NCBI RefSeq assembly: GCF_900141845.1
Contig: NZ_FQZB01000021.1
Location: 1-64,000, forward strand
Reading direction: 5' to 3'
DNA: 64,000 nucleotides
Source: Clostridium cavendishii DSM 21758
GTDB taxonomy: Bacteria > Bacillota > Clostridia > Clostridiales > Clostridiaceae
In this document: positions 48,879 through 58,714 of the stretch, in pieces
Position numbering within the stretch: position 1 is the first letter of the stretch
Layout of the letters: each line of letters starts with the position of its first letter
The notes under the pieces: generated by a model
The model's input: only the letters and a program-made list of their open reading frames with translations
What the model was told of the DNA's origin: nothing
The model's database searches: none
Made by a program: the position numbers and the translations under genes

Positions 48879-51701
48879 ATGAAGGACAAGATAGTTATAA
48901 AAAATGCTAAGGTTCATAATTTAAAAAATGTATCTCTTGAAATACCTAGGGATAAACTTGTTGTTTTTACTGGCCTTTCAGGTTCAGGTAAATCTTCTTT
49001 AGCTTTTGATACTTTATATGCAGAAGGTCAAAGAAGATATGTAGAATCACTTTCAGCCTATGCTAGGCAGTTTTTAGGACAAATGAATAAACCGGATGTA
49101 GAAGCTATAGAAGGACTATCACCAGCTATTTCTATAGATCAAAAAACAACTTCAAAAAATCCAAGATCTACAGTAGGGACAGTAACAGAAATATACGATT
49201 ATTTAAGGTTGCTATATGCTAGAGTGGGTATACCACATTGTCCCAAATGTGGAAAGGAGATAACTCAGCAAACAGTTGATCAAATAGTAGACCAAGTGAT
49301 GAGTTTACCTGAAAGAACTAAAATACAAGTTTTAGCTCCTATAGTTAGGGGAAGAAAAGGAACTCATGAAAAAATGCTTGAAAATATAAAGAAAAGTGGT
49401 TATGTAAGAGCTAGAATAGATGGGGAAATTTATGATTTAACAGAAGATGAGATAAAATTAGAAAAAAATAATAAACATAATATAGAAGCTGTTATTGATA
49501 GGCTTATAGTTAAGCCAGAAATAGAAGGGAGATTAACAGATTCTATAGAGGCTTCATTAAAATTAGCAGATGGGTTAGTAGTAATAAATATTATAGGGGA
49601 AGAAGACAGACTTTATAGTGAAAATTTTGCTTGCGCAGATTGTGGCATAAGTATTGATGAGTTAGCACCAAGATTATTTTCATTTAACTCACCATTTGGA
49701 AAATGTAATCATTGTGATGGATTAGGTACTCTTCTAGAGATAGATGAAGATTTAATTATTCCGAACAAAGAGTTAAGCATAATGGATGGGGCTATAGCTT
49801 CCTGGGGAGAAGGAAGGCTTAAAGAGGATTCTTGGACGTATGCAATACTTAAAGCATTAAGCAAGAAATATAAATTTGATTTAAAAACACCCATTAAGGA
49901 CTTGCCAAAAGAGATCTATAATATACTTTTATATGGAACAAAAGGCGAAAAGGTTATTGTAGAGTATACAAAAGAAGGTATAAAGGGAAAATATAATCAT
50001 TCTTTTGAGGGAGAAATAAACGGTTTAAGAAGAAGATATATGGAAACAAATTCAGATTATATTAAATCTGAAATAGAGCAATATATGAGTAATAATCCTT
50101 GTCCAAAATGTAAAGGAGCAAGATTAAAGCCGGAAGCACTAGCAGTTACTGTAGGTGATAAAAATATTAATCAATTTACTAGACTTTCTATAAGAGATGA
50201 ACTCGAATTTATAAATTCCATAGAATTCTCGGAAAAAAATAAAATAATAAGTAATCAAATAGTAAAAGAAATTAATTCAAGATTAAAATTTCTTATAGAC
50301 GTAGGATTAGATTATCTAGATTTGGCTAGAAATTCAGGTACTTTATCTGGAGGAGAAGCTCAAAGAATAAGACTTGCAACTCAGATAGGATCTCAACTTA
50401 TGGGAGTCTTATATATACTTGATGAACCTTCAATAGGTCTTCATCAAAGGGATAATGACAGGCTTATAGCTACTTTAAAGCATCTTAGAGATATAGGTAA
50501 TACCTTAATTGTTGTAGAGCATGATGAAGATACTATGAGAGCAGCTGATTTTATAGTAGATATAGGACCAAGAGCAGGAGAACATGGTGGTGAAATTATA
50601 GCAGCAGGACCTTTAGAAGTAATAGAGGCTACAGAAGAATCACTAACAGGTCAATATTTGACAGGGAAGAAAAAAGTAGAGCTACCTGAAGATAGAAGAA
50701 AAGGTAATGGGAATTTCTTAACTATTAAAGGAGCTAAGGAAAATAATCTGAAAAACGTTAATGTTAAATTACCTTTAGGAACGTTAACTATGGTAACTGG
50801 TGTATCTGGTTCAGGTAAGAGTACGTTAATTAATGAAATTCTATTTAAAGGGTTAACAAAGATAATAAATAAATCAAAAGTAAATCCAGGTCAATATAAA
50901 GAGATTATAGGGTATGAAAATATAGATAAAATAATAGATATAGATCAAAGTCCAATAGGAAGAACTCCAAGAAGTAATCCAGCTACCTATACAGGAACCT
51001 TTGATATAATAAGAGAATTATTTTCAAATACAACAGAAGCTAAGATGAGAGGTTACAAGCAAGGAAGATTCTCTTTTAATGTAAAAGGTGGAAGATGTGA
51101 AGCCTGTTCAGGTGATGGAATAATAAAAATAGAAATGCAATTCTTATCAGATGTTTATGTACCTTGTGAAGTATGTAAAGGTAAGAGGTACAATAGAGAA
51201 ACATTAGAAGTTAAGTATAAGGGAAAGAATATAGATGATGTTTTAAATATGACGGTAGGAGAGGCACTAGAATTTTTTGAAAACATACCTAGAATTAAGA
51301 ATAAGCTTCAAACGCTTTATGATGTAGGTCTTGGCTACATAAGATTAGGTCAACCATCAACTCAATTATCAGGTGGAGAGGCTCAAAGAATAAAGTTAGC
51401 TTATGAACTGTCAAAGAGAAATACTGGAAAGACTTTATATATCTTAGACGAGCCAACCACAGGACTTCATGTAGATGATGTTAATAGATTAGTGCAGATT
51501 CTTCAACGTTTGGTAGACGGTGGAAATAGTGTAGTAGTAATAGAACACAATTTAGATATGATAAAATGTGCAGACTATATTGTTGATTTAGGACCAGAAG
51601 GTGGAGATAAAGGTGGTACTATAATTGCAACAGGAACTCCGGAAGATATTTGTAAGGTAGAAGAATCTTATACAGGCAAATATTTAAAGAAATACTTGTA
51701 A
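48879..51701 (+). CDS. uvrA: Excinuclease ABC subunit A
   Basis: A 940-residue UvrA of normal length, the DNA-damage sensor of nucleotide excision repair. Two ABC ATPase halves are visible: Walker A GLSGSGKSSLAF and GVSGSGKSTLINE; signatures NSGTLSGGEAQRI and QLSGGEAQR; zinc-finger Cys pairs (CPKCGKE; CADCG with CNHCDG; CPKCKG; CEACSGDG with CEVCKG). The SOS box upstream (48808-48819) suggests LexA control. AGAGGAGAG precedes the ATG. It is a single-gene transcript, closed by a long hairpin right after the stop. Confidence 0.98.
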   Translation: MKDKIVIKNAKVHNLKNVSLEIPRDKLVVFTGLSGSGKSSLAFDTLYAEGQRRYVESLSAYARQFLGQMNKPDVEAIEGLSPAISIDQKTTSKNPRSTVGTVTEIYDYLRLLYARVGIPHCPKCGKEITQQTVDQIVDQVMSLPERTKIQVLAPIVRGRKGTHEKMLENIKKSGYVRARIDGEIYDLTEDEIKLEKNNKHNIEAVIDRLIVKPEIEGRLTDSIEASLKLADGLVVINIIGEEDRLYSENFACADCGISIDELAPRLFSFNSPFGKCNHCDGLGTLLEIDEDLIIPNKELSIMDGAIASWGEGRLKEDSWTYAILKALSKKYKFDLKTPIKDLPKEIYNILLYGTKGEKVIVEYTKEGIKGKYNHSFEGEINGLRRRYMETNSDYIKSEIEQYMSNNPCPKCKGARLKPEALAVTVGDKNINQFTRLSIRDELEFINSIEFSEKNKIISNQIVKEINSRLKFLIDVGLDYLDLARNSGTLSGGEAQRIRLATQIGSQLMGVLYILDEPSIGLHQRDNDRLIATLKHLRDIGNTLIVVEHDEDTMRAADFIVDIGPRAGEHGGEIIAAGPLEVIEATEESLTGQYLTGKKKVELPEDRRKGNGNFLTIKGAKENNLKNVNVKLPLGTLTMVTGVSGSGKSTLINEILFKGLTKIINKSKVNPGQYKEIIGYENIDKIIDIDQSPIGRTPRSNPATYTGTFDIIRELFSNTTEAKMRGYKQGRFSFNVKGGRCEACSGDGIIKIEMQFLSDVYVPCEVCKGKRYNRETLEVKYKGKNIDDVLNMTVGEALEFFENIPRIKNKLQTLYDVGLGYIRLGQPSTQLSGGEAQRIKLAYELSKRNTGKTLYILDEPTTGLHVDDVNRLVQILQRLVDGGNSVVVIEHNLDMIKCADYIVDLGPEGGDKGGTIIATGTPEDICKVEESYTGKYLKKYL

Positions 51702-51736
51702 AATAAAACTCATGGAATTTATCCATGAGTTTTATT
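51702..51736 (+). terminator. terminator of uvrA
   Basis: AATAAAACTCATGG (51702-51715) pairs perfectly with 51723-51736 around a seven-base loop, giving an AATAAAA...TTTTATT stem. Confidence 0.9.
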
Positions 51737-51917
51737 AATGAATAAAGGCTTCTAAATATTTAAAGTGTAATTGTAGTTATTTTGAATATAATATTAATAA
51801 ATATTTAAGGTTTTCCAAGCTATATTCAAATGAATTCTTCTTTTTTTTGTTGTATAATCATTATAGAACAATTGAAAAAATATAAATTAGACAGTATTAA
51901 GAATTTGAGGTGAAAAA

Positions 51918-52364
51918 ATGAATTTTACAAAGTTAATTAGTGGGGCATTTGCTCTAGTATTTATAGTTATTTTATATTCAATCATATATTATGCCCTAAA
52001 AATTATGTATAGGGATGTAAAAGGGGGAGGACGTAAAAGGTCTTCTGCTGTTAATAGTAAAAAAGCTCATGGATTAGAGGTTATGGCTACTGATAATAGT
52101 GAAACTTTAAAAATAGGTTCTGTAATTCCTGTAAGAGGAACTCTAAGCATAGGAAGAAAGGGAGATAATTCTATCTGTCTTAATGATCAATTTGTATCTT
52201 CTCATCATGCGAAACTATATGTTAGAAATAATGATTTTTATTTAGAAGATTTAGACAGTACTAATGGTAGTTATGTTAATGGAGGACAAATAACAGGAAG
52301 AGTAAAGCTTAAGGTTGAGGATGAAGTTAAGCTAGGAAGTACCATATTTAAAGTTATAGGATAG
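51918..52364 (+). CDS. FHA-domain membrane protein
   Basis: A 148-residue protein: one membrane helix (residues 8-30), a basic linker, and an FHA domain (about 60-148) with GRKGDNSICL, SSHHAKLY and the DLDSTNGSYVNGG core that binds phosphothreonine. It is the first gene of an operon with a SEDS protein (13-base gap) and a penicillin-binding protein, as in the actinobacterial fhaB-rodA-pbpA cluster, but no Ser/Thr kinase or phosphatase gene is present here. It probably tethers a phosphorylated partner to the elongation or division machinery. AATTTGAGGTG stands before the ATG. Confidence 0.92.
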   Translation: MNFTKLISGAFALVFIVILYSIIYYALKIMYRDVKGGGRKRSSAVNSKKAHGLEVMATDNSETLKIGSVIPVRGTLSIGRKGDNSICLNDQFVSSHHAKLYVRNNDFYLEDLDSTNGSYVNGGQITGRVKLKVEDEVKLGSTIFKVIG

Positions 52365-52377
52365 TAGGGGTGACAAG

Positions 52378-53622
52378 ATGAATCATGTAAAATACGAAAA
52401 AAGGCTTTTGTTTATGACGTATCTATTATGTGTAGGTCTATTTGGAAACCTAGCGTTATTAAAATCGCCTGTAGATAAGGGCGCCTTAGTTATGGGTGGT
52501 ATCCTTATTGTATTAATAGGATACTCTCATTTTATTATAAGAAAATTTTTCCCAGATGGAGATAAGTTTATATTAATATTCTCATCAGTTTTAGCAACTA
52601 TAAGTGTAGCTATTTTATATAGATTAGATCAAGGTTCAGCTACACATACTAGCTTAGCTATAAAGCAAATGATTTGGTTTGCAGCAGGTATAACAGCATA
52701 CATATTAATAGTTGTCTTAATGCCAGATTTAAAAAGCTTCGCTAAGTATAGATATTGGTATTTAGGAGCTACATTAGTATGTATGTCTTTGGCTCTTACT
52801 CCATTAGGTAAGGAGATTTTAGGAGCTAGAAACTGGGTTAAGCTAGGGCCTATTAGTTTTCAACCATCAGAGTTAGGCAAGATATTGTTAGTTCTATATC
52901 TAGCTTCAGCACTTATGAATTATGAGGATAAAAAGAACATAAAGGAAGACTTTAAACAATTAATAGAACCAGCAGGTGTTGTAATGGCTTCACTGGGATG
53001 TATGGTTTTACAAAGAGACTTAGGTTCTGCATTAATATTCTTTGGAATAGCAGTAACTATGTTATTTATAGCCACATCAAAGTTAAAATATGTAATGACA
53101 TGCCTAGGGTTGTTTGGTATAGGTTCAGTAGCAAGTTTCAATATGTTTGGACATGTAAGAAAAAGAGTTTTAATATGGAAAGATTTATGGACGTATGAAA
53201 ATAATCAAAGTTATCAACTAGCTCAAGGATTATATGGAGTATCATCTGGTGGACTATTTGGTTCTGGTTTAGGTCAAGGATATCCAGGATTTATTCCAGT
53301 AAACGAGAGTGATTTTATATTTGCAGTAATATGTGAAGAGTTAGGTGTTATATTTGGTATAGGAGTATTATTAGTATATTTCTTACTATTTTATAGAGGT
53401 ATGAGATCAGCACTAAAAACAGATGATAAGTTTTCACAATTAAGTGCAGTAGGTTTTAGTGCTATGATAATCTCTCAGGTTTTAGTTATAGTAGGGGGAG
53501 TATTTTCTGTAATACCATTAACAGGTATAGCACTACCACTTATAAGTCATGGTGGAACATCAATGCTTACAATGTTTTTTGCACTTGGAATATTGCAAAA
53601 AATATCTGAGGAGGCCGTTTAA
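52378..53622 (+). CDS. SEDS-family peptidoglycan polymerase (FtsW/RodA/SpoVE)
   Basis: A 414-residue membrane protein with about ten helices. Family motifs: GARNWVKLGPISFQPSELGK, the conserved Asp after LVLYLASAL-type helix, GLGQGYPGFIPVNESDFIFA, EELGVIFG and PLTGIALPLISHGGTSM. It polymerises lipid II into glycan strands with its PBP partner, encoded by the next gene with a one-base overlap. Sequence alone does not tell FtsW from RodA; the FHA-SEDS-PBP setting favours a RodA/SpoVE-like role. TAGGGGTG precedes the ATG. Confidence 0.94.
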   Translation: MNHVKYEKRLLFMTYLLCVGLFGNLALLKSPVDKGALVMGGILIVLIGYSHFIIRKFFPDGDKFILIFSSVLATISVAILYRLDQGSATHTSLAIKQMIWFAAGITAYILIVVLMPDLKSFAKYRYWYLGATLVCMSLALTPLGKEILGARNWVKLGPISFQPSELGKILLVLYLASALMNYEDKKNIKEDFKQLIEPAGVVMASLGCMVLQRDLGSALIFFGIAVTMLFIATSKLKYVMTCLGLFGIGSVASFNMFGHVRKRVLIWKDLWTYENNQSYQLAQGLYGVSSGGLFGSGLGQGYPGFIPVNESDFIFAVICEELGVIFGIGVLLVYFLLFYRGMRSALKTDDKFSQLSAVGFSAMIISQVLVIVGGVFSVIPLTGIALPLISHGGTSMLTMFFALGILQKISEEAV

Positions 53623-55097
53623 TGAAACAAACAGAATTATCAAGTAGTATAGCTAAAGTAATGGTAGTGTTTTTGGCATTAATACTTAGCTTAATATCTT
53701 ATATAGCATATTTTCAATTATTTAAAGCTGATACTATTGCAAATAGAACAGGAAATAAAAGATTATGGGCCGTTAGAAATGAAGTCCTTAGAGGAACCAT
53801 TTATGATAGAGATGGAAATGCTTTAACTACTAGTGCAAGAAAAGATGCTTTAAATCAAGAAAGAACTTATACAAATGGAGAATTATATGCACATGTTTTA
53901 GGGTATGTAAATCCCAAATATAGCCTAGCAGGTTTAGAGAATAAGTATGATTATGAACTTAGAAATTATAAGAATGTTAACTTTAAAACTTTCCTTAAAT
54001 CTTTAAATTTTGTAGAAGCTTTTAAAAATAGAGGACAAAAGGAAGAAAAGATTGGAAATAGTGTATATACAACTTTATCTCCTAAGATACAACAGGCAGC
54101 ATTTGATGCATTAGGAGATAAGAAGGGTGCGGTAGTAGCTTTAAATCCAAAAACGGGAGAAATTTTAGCTATGGTATCAAAACCGACCTATAATCCTAAT
54201 GATTTAGATAATGTAATGAAACAAGCAAAGGAGAATCCTAATGATATAATACTTTTAAATAGAGCTGTTTCAGGTATGTATCCCCCAGGATCTACATTTA
54301 AAACTGTAACTTTAGCTTCAGCTTTAGAAAATATCCCTGGTGTTACAAATAGGACTTTCCAAGATAATGGTAAAATACAATTTAATTCAAAGCAATCTTT
54401 AAGTAACCTTAATGGTAATGCATATGGAAATATAGATCTTAAAAAAGCATTAGCTGTATCTAGTAATGTGGTTTATGGTGGGCTTGCTATGGAGCTTGGA
54501 AATGAAAAATTAAAAGCTACAGCTGAGAAGTTTGGATTTAATAATAGCATACCATCTGATGGTATAGTTATAGATAAAAGTAAGTTTCCTACTTTAAAGA
54601 GTTCCGAAAAAGGTAGTATAGCTCAAAGTGGGATAGGGCAAAGTAGTATATTAGCAACGCCTATACAAATGGCTTTAGTTGCTAGTACTATAGCTAATGA
54701 TGGTGTTATGATGGAGCCTAGACTTGTAAATGAAGTTAAGGACAAAAATGGTGAGTTAGTAAGAAAGATAGCTCCAGTAACAGTGAAGTCTGTAATATCT
54801 AAGTCAGATGCAAATCTGATAAGGGATTATATGAAAAATATAGTTGATCAAAGAGTGAATGGTGACTGGGGAATTTTTAGAGGAACAAATGCTGCAGTAA
54901 AGACAGGTACAGCTGATTATCAACTTCCAAATGGTCAAGATGGTGAGCCTCATGCTTGGACTATAGGATTTGCACCAGCAGAAAATCCTCAAATAGCAGT
55001 AGCTATTATTATAGAAGGTGGCGGACAGGGAGGCTTAAAGGCTGCACCAGTTGTAGGAAAGATATTTCAAGCTGCTTTGTCACAATCAAATAAATAG
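53622..55097 (+). CDS. Penicillin-binding protein, class B transpeptidase (PbpA-like)
   Basis: A 491-residue membrane-anchored D,D-transpeptidase. One N-terminal helix (about residues 12-32), a short dimerisation region (about 45-150), then the transpeptidase domain with SxxK in PPGSTFK, SxN in VSSNVV and KTG in VKTGTADYQ. It cross-links peptidoglycan and partners the SEDS protein encoded just upstream; the one-base stop/start overlap (TAATG) couples translation. PASTA repeats are absent. uvrC follows after 50 bases with no terminator, so the operon probably continues. Confidence 0.95.
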   Translation: MKQTELSSSIAKVMVVFLALILSLISYIAYFQLFKADTIANRTGNKRLWAVRNEVLRGTIYDRDGNALTTSARKDALNQERTYTNGELYAHVLGYVNPKYSLAGLENKYDYELRNYKNVNFKTFLKSLNFVEAFKNRGQKEEKIGNSVYTTLSPKIQQAAFDALGDKKGAVVALNPKTGEILAMVSKPTYNPNDLDNVMKQAKENPNDIILLNRAVSGMYPPGSTFKTVTLASALENIPGVTNRTFQDNGKIQFNSKQSLSNLNGNAYGNIDLKKALAVSSNVVYGGLAMELGNEKLKATAEKFGFNNSIPSDGIVIDKSKFPTLKSSEKGSIAQSGIGQSSILATPIQMALVASTIANDGVMMEPRLVNEVKDKNGELVRKIAPVTVKSVISKSDANLIRDYMKNIVDQRVNGDWGIFRGTNAAVKTGTADYQLPNGQDGEPHAWTIGFAPAENPQIAVAIIIEGGGQGGLKAAPVVGKIFQAALSQSNK

Positions 55098-55148
55098 TAG
55101 ACCAGTATTTATTTTCATGTGCTTTAGCAAAATAGGAGGTGGATTAAA

Positions 55149-57020
55149 ATTTTTGACTTCGAATATCAGTTGAAGATTCTACCAGATAAGCCTGGAGTAT
55201 ATATAATGAAGAATAATTTAGGAGAAGTTATATATGTAGGAAAGGCTAAGGTTTTAAAAAATAGAGTAAGACAATATTTTCAAAATTCAAAGAATCATTC
55301 TACTAAGGTAAGGGCTATGGTAAAGAATATAGCTGAGTTTGAGTATATAGTTACAGATTCAGAAATGGAAGCATTATTATTAGAGTGTAATCTGATAAAA
55401 AAGTATAGTCCTAAATATAATATAGCCTTAAAGGATGATAAGTTTTATCCATTTATAAAGATAACAACAAATGAGGATTTTCCAAGAGTATATGTTACTA
55501 GAAATTATGCTAAGGATGGCAATAAGTATTTCGGACCTTATACTAATGGAACAGCAGTTTATGAAGTTATAGATTTAATAAAAAAGACTTTTCCTCTCAG
55601 GACCTGTAAAAGGGTTATATTAGAAGGTGGAGAAAAAACAAGACCTTGTCTAAACTATCATATTAAGCTATGTGATGCACCTTGCGGAGGTCTTATTTCT
55701 AAAGTAGAATATGGCAAAATGATAGAAACTATAATAAGTATATTAACAGGAAAAGATGATGATATAATTAAAAAGTTTAAGGTAGAAATGGAAAAAGCAT
55801 CAGAAGAATTGGAATTTGAAAAAGCTGCAATGTTGAGAGATAAAATATTATCTATAAATACTATAGTGCAAAAACAAAAGATGTTTACAGCTAAGGATGG
55901 GGATGAAGATTTTATAAATGTTTATTCAGATGAGGTTCATAGCTGTGTACAAATCTTCTTTGTAAGAGAAGGGAAGGTAACTGGTAGAGAGCATTTTATG
56001 TTTAAGGATACTGCAACTACAGGAACAGCTAATATAATAACCGAGTTTATAACTAGTTTTTATGGAGGGACAGCTCAAATACCTAAGAATATATATGTTC
56101 CAGAGGTTGAGGATATTGAATTATTAGAAGCATTTTTAACTGCAAAAAGGGGTTCAAAAGTTTGGCTTAAAATTCCTAAAAAAGGTGATAAAAAAGATAT
56201 GCTAGATATGGTATATAATAATGCTAAACTTATGATGGAGCAATTCAAAGATAAAATGCTTAAAGAGAATGAGATAAATAATATTGCATTAACTGAACTT
56301 CATAATATTTTAGAGCTTGAAGAGTTTCCAAGAAGAATAGAGGCTTATGATATATCAAATATACAAGGTGTTGATTCTGTTGGAACAATGGTAGTTTTTG
56401 AAGATGGTAAAGCTAAAAACTCAGACTATAGAAGGTTTAAGATAAAAACAGTTAAGGGTGCTAATGATTATGATAGTATGAGGGAGATATTATCTAGGAG
56501 ATTTTCACATGGTATAGAAGAAATAAAAGCTATACAAGAAAGAAATCTAGAATTTTCAAAGGGAAAGTTTTCAATATTTCCAGATTTAATTCTTATGGAT
56601 GGTGGAAAAGGTCAAATAAATGTTGCATTAGAAGTTCTTAAGGAATATGGTATAGACATACCGGTTTGTGGTATGGTTAAGGACGATAAACACAATACTA
56701 GAGGGCTAATTTATAATAATGAGGAATTGATAATTAGAAGAAGTTCTAACCTTATGCATCTAATAACTAGAATACAAGATGAGGTTCATAGATTTGCAAT
56801 AACTTATCATAGATCACTTAGAGATAAGAGAACTCTACATTCCATATTAGAGGATATTCCATATATAGGTGAGAAGAGAAGACGCGCATTACTTATTAAG
56901 TTTGGAAATGTAGAAAATATAAAAAAAGCAAACTTTGATGAATTAATGAATACACAAGGCATAGATAAAAAGGCAGCTGAAAGTATAGTTAAGTATTTTA
57001 GTGGGGAAGGAAATTCCTAG
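55149..57020 (+). CDS. uvrC: Excinuclease ABC subunit C, with apparent ATT start codon
   Basis: A 623-residue UvrC, the dual-incision nuclease of nucleotide excision repair. GIY-YIG domain at about 10-95 (PGVYIMKN; EVIYVGKAKVLKNRVRQYF in parts), Cys pair region, UVR domain near 205-235, RNase H-like domain about 375-535 (IEAYDISNIQG; DLILMDGGKGQINVA) and C-terminal helix-hairpin-helix (IPYIGEKRRRALL). The first ATG/GTG/TTG in frame is TTG 55170, 30 bases from the ribosome site. In frame upstream, ATT 55149 lies nine bases after GGAGG and would add FDFEYQL, the N-terminus I recall for clostridial UvrC. ATT is thus the likely start. Confidence 0.9.
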   Translation: MFDFEYQLKILPDKPGVYIMKNNLGEVIYVGKAKVLKNRVRQYFQNSKNHSTKVRAMVKNIAEFEYIVTDSEMEALLLECNLIKKYSPKYNIALKDDKFYPFIKITTNEDFPRVYVTRNYAKDGNKYFGPYTNGTAVYEVIDLIKKTFPLRTCKRVILEGGEKTRPCLNYHIKLCDAPCGGLISKVEYGKMIETIISILTGKDDDIIKKFKVEMEKASEELEFEKAAMLRDKILSINTIVQKQKMFTAKDGDEDFINVYSDEVHSCVQIFFVREGKVTGREHFMFKDTATTGTANIITEFITSFYGGTAQIPKNIYVPEVEDIELLEAFLTAKRGSKVWLKIPKKGDKKDMLDMVYNNAKLMMEQFKDKMLKENEINNIALTELHNILELEEFPRRIEAYDISNIQGVDSVGTMVVFEDGKAKNSDYRRFKIKTVKGANDYDSMREILSRRFSHGIEEIKAIQERNLEFSKGKFSIFPDLILMDGGKGQINVALEVLKEYGIDIPVCGMVKDDKHNTRGLIYNNEELIIRRSSNLMHLITRIQDEVHRFAITYHRSLRDKRTLHSILEDIPYIGEKRRRALLIKFGNVENIKKANFDELMNTQGIDKKAAESIVKYFSGEGNS

Positions 57021-57210
57021 TTATATAGGTAAAAAAAGAAGTTACCAAAACTACATATATGGAATATAATGGTTTATAAGTAATGAATGAGGGGTATAAT
57101 TAAAAAAAATAGTATAAAATGCTTAGTTTTAGCTTGATTAATTGGTAATATTTAATTTATACTATTTAATTGAACGATGCTTAACTAATATTTAATCGAG
57201 GAGTTTTAAT

Positions 57211-58131
57211 ATGAATCAATATATGGAATTTAGCAAGTTGTTTTATGAATTTTATAGTGAAGATGAAATAGAAATAGATTCTCTTATGAGTGAACATATT
57301 TATTTTAAAGTTGGAGGTCCTGTAGATATATTATTAAATCCTAATAATACAGGACAGATTGTTAAAACAATTGCATTATGTAAAGAACATAAGGTACCTT
57401 ATTTTATAATTGGAAATGGTTCTAACCTTTTAGTTAAAGATGGAGGAATCAGAGGTGTAGTAATAAAACTATGTAAGCTTAATAATATAAGCGTAAATGA
57501 TACAGAAATATATGCAGAGTGTGGAGCTTTATTAGCAGATGTTTCAAAGGTAGCATTGAAAAATAGTTTAACAGGTTTCGAATTTGCTTGTGGAATACCA
57601 GGAAGCATAGGTGGAGCTGTGTATATGAATGCAGGAGCTTATGATGGAGAAATATCATTTATAATCAAGGAAGCTACGGTAGTAAATGATAAAAATGAGA
57701 TAATAACTTTAAGTAAAGAAGAACTAGCATTAGGATATAGAACTTCAGCAGTTATGACACATGGTTATGTAGTTTTAAGTGCCACATTTGCTTTGAAAAA
57801 TGGTGACTATGATACAATAAAAGCAAGAGTAGATCATCTTACTAAAAGAAGAGAAGATAGTCAACCATTAGAATATCCATCAGCAGGAAGTACATTTAAA
57901 AGACCTGAGGGATACTTTGTTGGGAAATTAATTCAAGATTCAGGATTAAAGGGCTTTACCATGGGGAGAGCAGGGGTGTCTGAAAAGCATTCAGGTTTCA
58001 TTATAAACAGAGGTGGGGCTACCGCTACAGAAGTATTAGAAGTTATAGCTTATGTACAAAAAGTTATAAAAGAAAATTATGGTGTAGATTTACACACAGA
58101 AGTGAGAATAATAGGTGAAGAAAAAGAATAA
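57211..58131 (+). CDS. murB: UDP-N-acetylmuramate dehydrogenase
   Basis: A 306-residue FAD enzyme (type II MurB) that makes UDP-MurNAc from UDP-GlcNAc-enolpyruvate. FAD-binding segments: HIYFKVGGPVDIL, IGNGSNLLVKDGG, GIPGSIGGAVYMNAGAY and the YRTSAV Arg region; the catalytic Ser in YPSAGSTFKRPEG and Glu in HTEVRIIGE near the C-terminus. GAGGAG precedes the ATG. It lies downstream of uvrC and upstream of rapZ-glmR-whiA, a Gram-positive linkage between cell-wall precursors and their regulators. Confidence 0.96.
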   Translation: MNQYMEFSKLFYEFYSEDEIEIDSLMSEHIYFKVGGPVDILLNPNNTGQIVKTIALCKEHKVPYFIIGNGSNLLVKDGGIRGVVIKLCKLNNISVNDTEIYAECGALLADVSKVALKNSLTGFEFACGIPGSIGGAVYMNAGAYDGEISFIIKEATVVNDKNEIITLSKEELALGYRTSAVMTHGYVVLSATFALKNGDYDTIKARVDHLTKRREDSQPLEYPSAGSTFKRPEGYFVGKLIQDSGLKGFTMGRAGVSEKHSGFIINRGGATATEVLEVIAYVQKVIKENYGVDLHTEVRIIGEEKE

Positions 58132-58170
58132 ACCTTTTTAATTCTAAATTAAAAAATAGGGATATGAAAT

Positions 58171-58201
58171 AATTAAAGCTCCTCGTTATGAGGAGCTTTA
58201 A
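58171..58201. terminator. bidirectional terminator of murB and the 2TM gene
   Basis: AATTAAAGCTCCTC and GAGGAGCTTTAATT form a perfect 14-bp stem around GTTAT; it ends one base from the stop of the minus-strand 2TM gene. Confidence 0.9.
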
Positions 58202-58519
58202 TTATTTATTTAACATATCATATTCTGTTTTAATATGCTCAATTTCTTTGGATATAGATGACGAATTTGCTGTTGTAAATAGCTCTATTCCATGAGATAT
58301 AATAGCAATTCCCCAACCAAATGTAACCCACATAGGCCAAGCGTGTTCATTTCCATCAATAATATACATAGTCCAAAGCATTAAATTAACTGCAACGTAA
58401 ACAGCAAGATGAACCAAAAACTTTCTTTTTGCCATAATTCTTTTTACAGCTAAAGAGTAAATATCATTATCATTCATATCCTTATTAACAAATAAATCAT
58501 CATTTCTATGTCTTCCCAT
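58202..58519 (-). CDS. 2TM-domain small membrane protein
   Basis: A 105-residue protein with the 2TM domain: basic helix AVKRIMAKRKFLVHLAVYVAVN, then a loop with NEHAWPMWVTFGWGIAIISHG and a C-terminal charged tail. The family occurs alone or beside two-component genes and has no firm function. AAGAGGT precedes the ATG. It is a single gene facing murB. Confidence 0.88.
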   Translation of the reverse strand: MGRHRNDDLFVNKDMNDNDIYSLAVKRIMAKRKFLVHLAVYVAVNLMLWTMYIIDGNEHAWPMWVTFGWGIAIISHGIELFTTANSSSISKEIEHIKTEYDMLNK

Positions 58520-58636
58520 AAATAAAAACCTCTTTTCAAATATTTTTTATATCTTATGAATTAATTATATTAATTTATGGGACTTCTTATAATTGAAAAA
58601 GGTCACAATTGTAATATTACTTTAGTAATGAAAAAA

Positions 58637-58668
58637 GTAATCCCTATTAACTAATGTTAGGGATTACC
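58637..58668 (-). terminator. terminator left from the broken ABC gene
   Basis: GTAATCCCTA and TAGGGATTAC (10 bp); on the minus strand a T-run (TTTTTTC) follows. It lies downstream of the ABC ATPase fragment, 46 bases past its stop. Confidence 0.85.
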
Positions 58669-58714
58669 TTGAATTAGAGATTTATATAGCTAGATTTTTA
58701 ATTTTGATGCAAAT

